Assembly (NCBI GenBank): GCA_048270225.1
Contig: JBLWTG010000008.1
Span: forward strand, 144,798-208,797
Origin: Allopusillimonas sp048270225
Lineage (GTDB): Bacteria > Pseudomonadota > Gammaproteobacteria > Burkholderiales > Burkholderiaceae_B
DNA: 64,000 nucleotides
Direction of reading: 5' to 3'
The translations under genes were made by a program, and so were the position numbers. Positions 62,029 to 64,000 of this stretch are shown one piece after another (position 1 is the first letter of the stretch; every line of letters starts with the position of its first letter). The notes beneath the pieces are model-generated. The model had not been told where the DNA came from. It worked only from the letters and a program-made list of their open reading frames with translations, and did not search any database.

Positions 62029-63510
62029 TCAGATCATGTATTCAATCTTTATGCCGATCTCATTGCGAGTATGGGAATACAGCCATCCAACGTTGCTACT
62101 GACCTTGGAACGGCGCAGCGTGATGCTGGGCACAAAGCCGGCGGTTTTCCAGCGCTCTGCGGTTAACACCACGGCGTAGGATTGCTCATGATCCACGCGG
62201 CGAGCCTCAATCAGTGGATCGTATGCGCCATAGCGACGGTGTCGATAGCCAGCGGACACTGCACCGGTGTATCCCTGGCCTTGAAGAAATGCCCCCAGCC
62301 GAACACCCTTCTGCAGATAGCGCTGAGCATGTGCCCGACTGCGACTGTCCTCGGCGTCCAGCCCGGCGAACAGTAGCCATCCAGCACCAACGTCCCGAAA
62401 ATAGGTAGCGGCGGCGCTCAGGCCAGGACCATCGAAATGACGGGCATACTCCCGCTGCTGATAACGCGTGAGCTGATAGTCCCCTTCCAGCTTGATCATT
62501 GAGCCATCGGTGGGCGTGAACCTCCAGTCGGCGTGCATACCCCATGTGTCGTAAAACGCACGGTTGCCCCAGCGATAATGCGTGAAGGCAGGACCTGTGA
62601 AAACCTGATGTCGGGCATCCCGGTAGCTATAACCGATCTGCGCGGCGATGGAGGTTTCGTTGTAACGTGACTGCTTGTCATACCAGGTACCGTAGGCCTG
62701 CGTCTGCAGGGATAGGCCGTGATGACCTTTCAGCGGAAAACGGCGTTGCAGGCTGGCTTCGGCTTGCGTCCCAAATGCCCTGATCTGTTTGGGAAGTTCG
62801 CGCTCGATAAAGCACAGCCCCGCGCCACCCGGTACAAGGCAGCTGCGGCTTGCCGAACTGCGATTGAGATTATCTGACCAACGCGGCCCGACAGATATCG
62901 AGCCGGCCCAGGCCTTGCGCCTTGCCAGGGCAGCCATATACGCATCTATGGTTTTTATGACGCCTTGCGTCTTGGCGTCTGTCTTGGGAATAATCGCGTA
63001 GATGCCCGAAAACTCACGCTCTGCCTCTGGTTCCTGGCCGCTTTCGAACAAGACACGCGCCAGTTCCAGGCGGCCCGGCAGAAAATCGGACCGCAGATGC
63101 AACAGCGCCCGGAACTCAGCTTCGGCCAAGGCATACTGGCCGCGAGCGCGGGCAAGCATGCCTTGAGCATAATGAACAAGCAGCGGATCGCGGTCGGCCA
63201 ACTGTAGATATTCCGCCAGAAAGGATTGCGCCGCCGCCCACTGTCGGGACTGTAGTGACAGATAAAGTGCTTGCCCCAACTCGCTGGCGTTACGCTCCAC
63301 CGTATAGGTCTGCTCATCTATGGTCAAGGCAGGCATGTGGCCAGGGGTGTTGATTACGGCATCTTGCAGAATCCCGCGTTCCTGTTCAACGGCTTGCCGC
63401 TCAATGCGCTGCTGTTGCAGACGATGCGTATCGTCACGCTCCTGGGCGATGGACGGGCTTGCAGCAAGCACGCCGAAAAGCAGCACAAGCTGCACCTTAT
63501 ATAGATTCAT
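62029..63510 (-). CDS. Slam-type (DUF560) outer-membrane translocator
   Basis: A 493-residue protein. Signal peptide about 1-22 (VQLVLLFGVLAASPSIA). Residues about 70-190 hold a helical tetratricopeptide-like region (ALYLSLQSRQWAAAQSFLAEYLQLADRDPLLVHYAQGMLARARGQYALAEAEFRALL in outline). From about 205 alternating strands form a DUF560 beta-barrel (GSISVGPRWSDNLNRSS, VFTGPAFTHYRWGNRAFYDTWG). Slam proteins move surface lipoproteins across the outer membrane. The upstream partial gene looks like its substrate. ATG 63510. Confidence 0.88.
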   Translation of the reverse strand: MNLYKVQLVLLFGVLAASPSIAQERDDTHRLQQQRIERQAVEQERGILQDAVINTPGHMPALTIDEQTYTVERNASELGQALYLSLQSRQWAAAQSFLAEYLQLADRDPLLVHYAQGMLARARGQYALAEAEFRALLHLRSDFLPGRLELARVLFESGQEPEAEREFSGIYAIIPKTDAKTQGVIKTIDAYMAALARRKAWAGSISVGPRWSDNLNRSSASRSCLVPGGAGLCFIERELPKQIRAFGTQAEASLQRRFPLKGHHGLSLQTQAYGTWYDKQSRYNETSIAAQIGYSYRDARHQVFTGPAFTHYRWGNRAFYDTWGMHADWRFTPTDGSMIKLEGDYQLTRYQQREYARHFDGPGLSAAATYFRDVGAGWLLFAGLDAEDSRSRAHAQRYLQKGVRLGAFLQGQGYTGAVSAGYRHRRYGAYDPLIEARRVDHEQSYAVVLTAERWKTAGFVPSITLRRSKVSSNVGWLYSHTRNEIGIKIEYMI

Positions 63511-63605
63511 GATGTTCGAGTCTCTGAAAAGCACGGACGCGGATGCGCTGTTGAGACATCGCACAAGCCGCCACGCTGTGCATACAAGGAAACTGAATAG
63601 AACAA

Positions 63606-63625
63606 GGGCTTGCCGAAGCAAGCCC
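63606..63625 (-). terminator. UUCG-capped stem-loop between lipoprotein and Slam genes
   Basis: On the minus strand GGGCTTGC-TTCG-GCAAGCCC forms a perfect 8-base stem with a UUCG loop, a very stable tetraloop. The following bases (TTGTTCTATTC) are moderately T-rich. It lies 86 bases after the lipoprotein stop and 95 bases before the Slam ATG, so it may attenuate transcription into the Slam gene. Confidence 0.55.
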
Positions 63626-63640
63626 CTGATCAAGGAACAA

Positions 63641-63689
63641 GCACCAAGACTATCTTCGGGGAGAACATGATAGTAGCTGCTCTTGGTGC
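63641..63689. repeat. nested inverted repeats in the lipoprotein-Slam gap
   Basis: Outer arms GCACCAAG (63641-63648) and CTTGGTGC (63682-63689) enclose inner arms ACTATC (63649-63654) and GATAGT (63669-63674), giving an extended hairpin with one bulge. It is next to the UUCG hairpin. The 201-base gap 63511-63711 has no gene that I can support. Confidence 0.5.
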
Positions 63690-63711
63690 AAGACCTACCT
63701 CTGTATCGAGA

Positions 63712-64000
63712 TTAGTGATTCTTGGTACCGCCGAATGCCGTGTCGCGGTTGCGATCGGCAAACTTGACGATGCCCGCCACTGCGGCAGCCCCTGTACCGA
63801 AGAACTTGCCTTCAAGGTTGCCGCCAGTACCGCCACTACTTGCCACCGTTACGCGGGAAGCAGCCAGGCGTACATCTTTGTCGACGGTTTTGATGGCGCC
63901 CTCGTTGAAGCCGATATCACCCCCGGCGGTTGTCAAACTAGTTGTCGCCTGTAGATAAATCTCAAGCCGCCCGTTTGAGGGTTGTTTGCTGCGCAACGTA
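63712..64000 (-). CDS. C-terminus of probable Slam-dependent surface lipoprotein (partial)
   Basis: The minus frame is open to the window edge and ends TAA at 63714-63712. The last 96 residues contain SSGGTGGNLEGKFFGTGAAAVAGIVKFADRN and end DTAFGGTKNH. A GKFFG...A..VAG...F...AFGGTK ending is typical of the terminal eight-stranded barrel of TbpB/HphA-like Slam substrates. The N-terminus with the lipobox is outside the window. It lies upstream of the Slam gene on the same strand. Confidence 0.75.
   Translation of the reverse strand, partial: TLRSKQPSNGRLEIYLQATTSLTTAGGDIGFNEGAIKTVDKDVRLAASRVTVASSGGTGGNLEGKFFGTGAAAVAGIVKFADRNRDTAFGGTKNH

Noticed and set aside
1..64000. mobile elements, CRISPR arrays, rRNA and tRNA genes
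   Set aside because: No transposase or integrase motif, regularly spaced repeats or RNA gene sequence was seen.

Overview
The window looks like chromosomal DNA of a betaproteobacterium in or near the Alcaligenaceae (Bordetella/Achromobacter/Pusillimonas type). The inference rests on seven Bug-type (TctC-like) periplasmic receptors, one of them broken, seven LysR regulators and four CaiB/BaiF-fold proteins lying among acyl-CoA dehydrogenases. Genes are densely packed and start mostly at ATG after clear AGGAG-like sites. I saw no rRNA, tRNA, CRISPR array, transposase or phage gene. The content is accessory catabolism of organic acids through CoA thioesters, plus some uptake and surface functions.

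Layout. 1-3245: start of a leftward gene at the edge, a LysR gene, then a GST-SDR-TetR run. 3270-8420: leftward CoA-ester operon (two acyl-CoA dehydrogenases, alpha-methylacyl-CoA racemase, a MaoC-like protein, an SCP2-type thiolase) divergent from a LysR gene at 8453. 9367-14714: second leftward CoA-ester operon (class III CoA-transferase, acyl-CoA dehydrogenase, Bug, enoyl-CoA hydratase-like, Bug). 14928-18920: metal-uptake operon (DUF2946, PepSY, TonB receptor). 18997-23706: LysR, enolase-superfamily enzyme, a Bug gene with an in-frame stop, amidase. 23722-28139: leftward RraA-like / TRAP transporter / ureidoglycolate-lyase-like operon. 28260-31877: two LysR genes and a 2,5-dioxovalerate dehydrogenase.

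32006-42799: an IclR gene divergent from a ten-gene rightward operon: CoA-transferase, acyl-CoA dehydrogenase, ABC solute-binding protein, isocitrate-lyase-family lyase, aconitase-like large and small subunits, ABC ATPase and permease, TauD-type dioxygenase, SMP-30 lactonase. The pairing of an aconitase-type hydratase with an isocitrate-lyase-family lyase recalls dimethylmaleate hydratase and dimethylmalate lyase of nicotinate fermentation. The small subunit and the lyase both carry altered active-site motifs, so this is my best candidate for an undescribed pathway. A second, canonical-looking copy of the lyase/hydratase module lies at 52517-55212. It appears to share an operator with a Bug-GntR pair at 50745-52489.

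42810-50556: Bug and LysR genes, a fused double acyl-CoA dehydrogenase, a CoA-transferase and a crotonase. 55346-61939: an SDR, an unusual 1114-residue fusion of an NDP-forming acyl-CoA synthetase to DUF1254/DUF1214 domains, a LysR and a Bug. 62029-64000: a Slam-type outer-membrane translocator and the C-terminus of a probable Slam-dependent surface lipoprotein that runs off the edge. No TctA/TctB partner for the Bug receptors is present.
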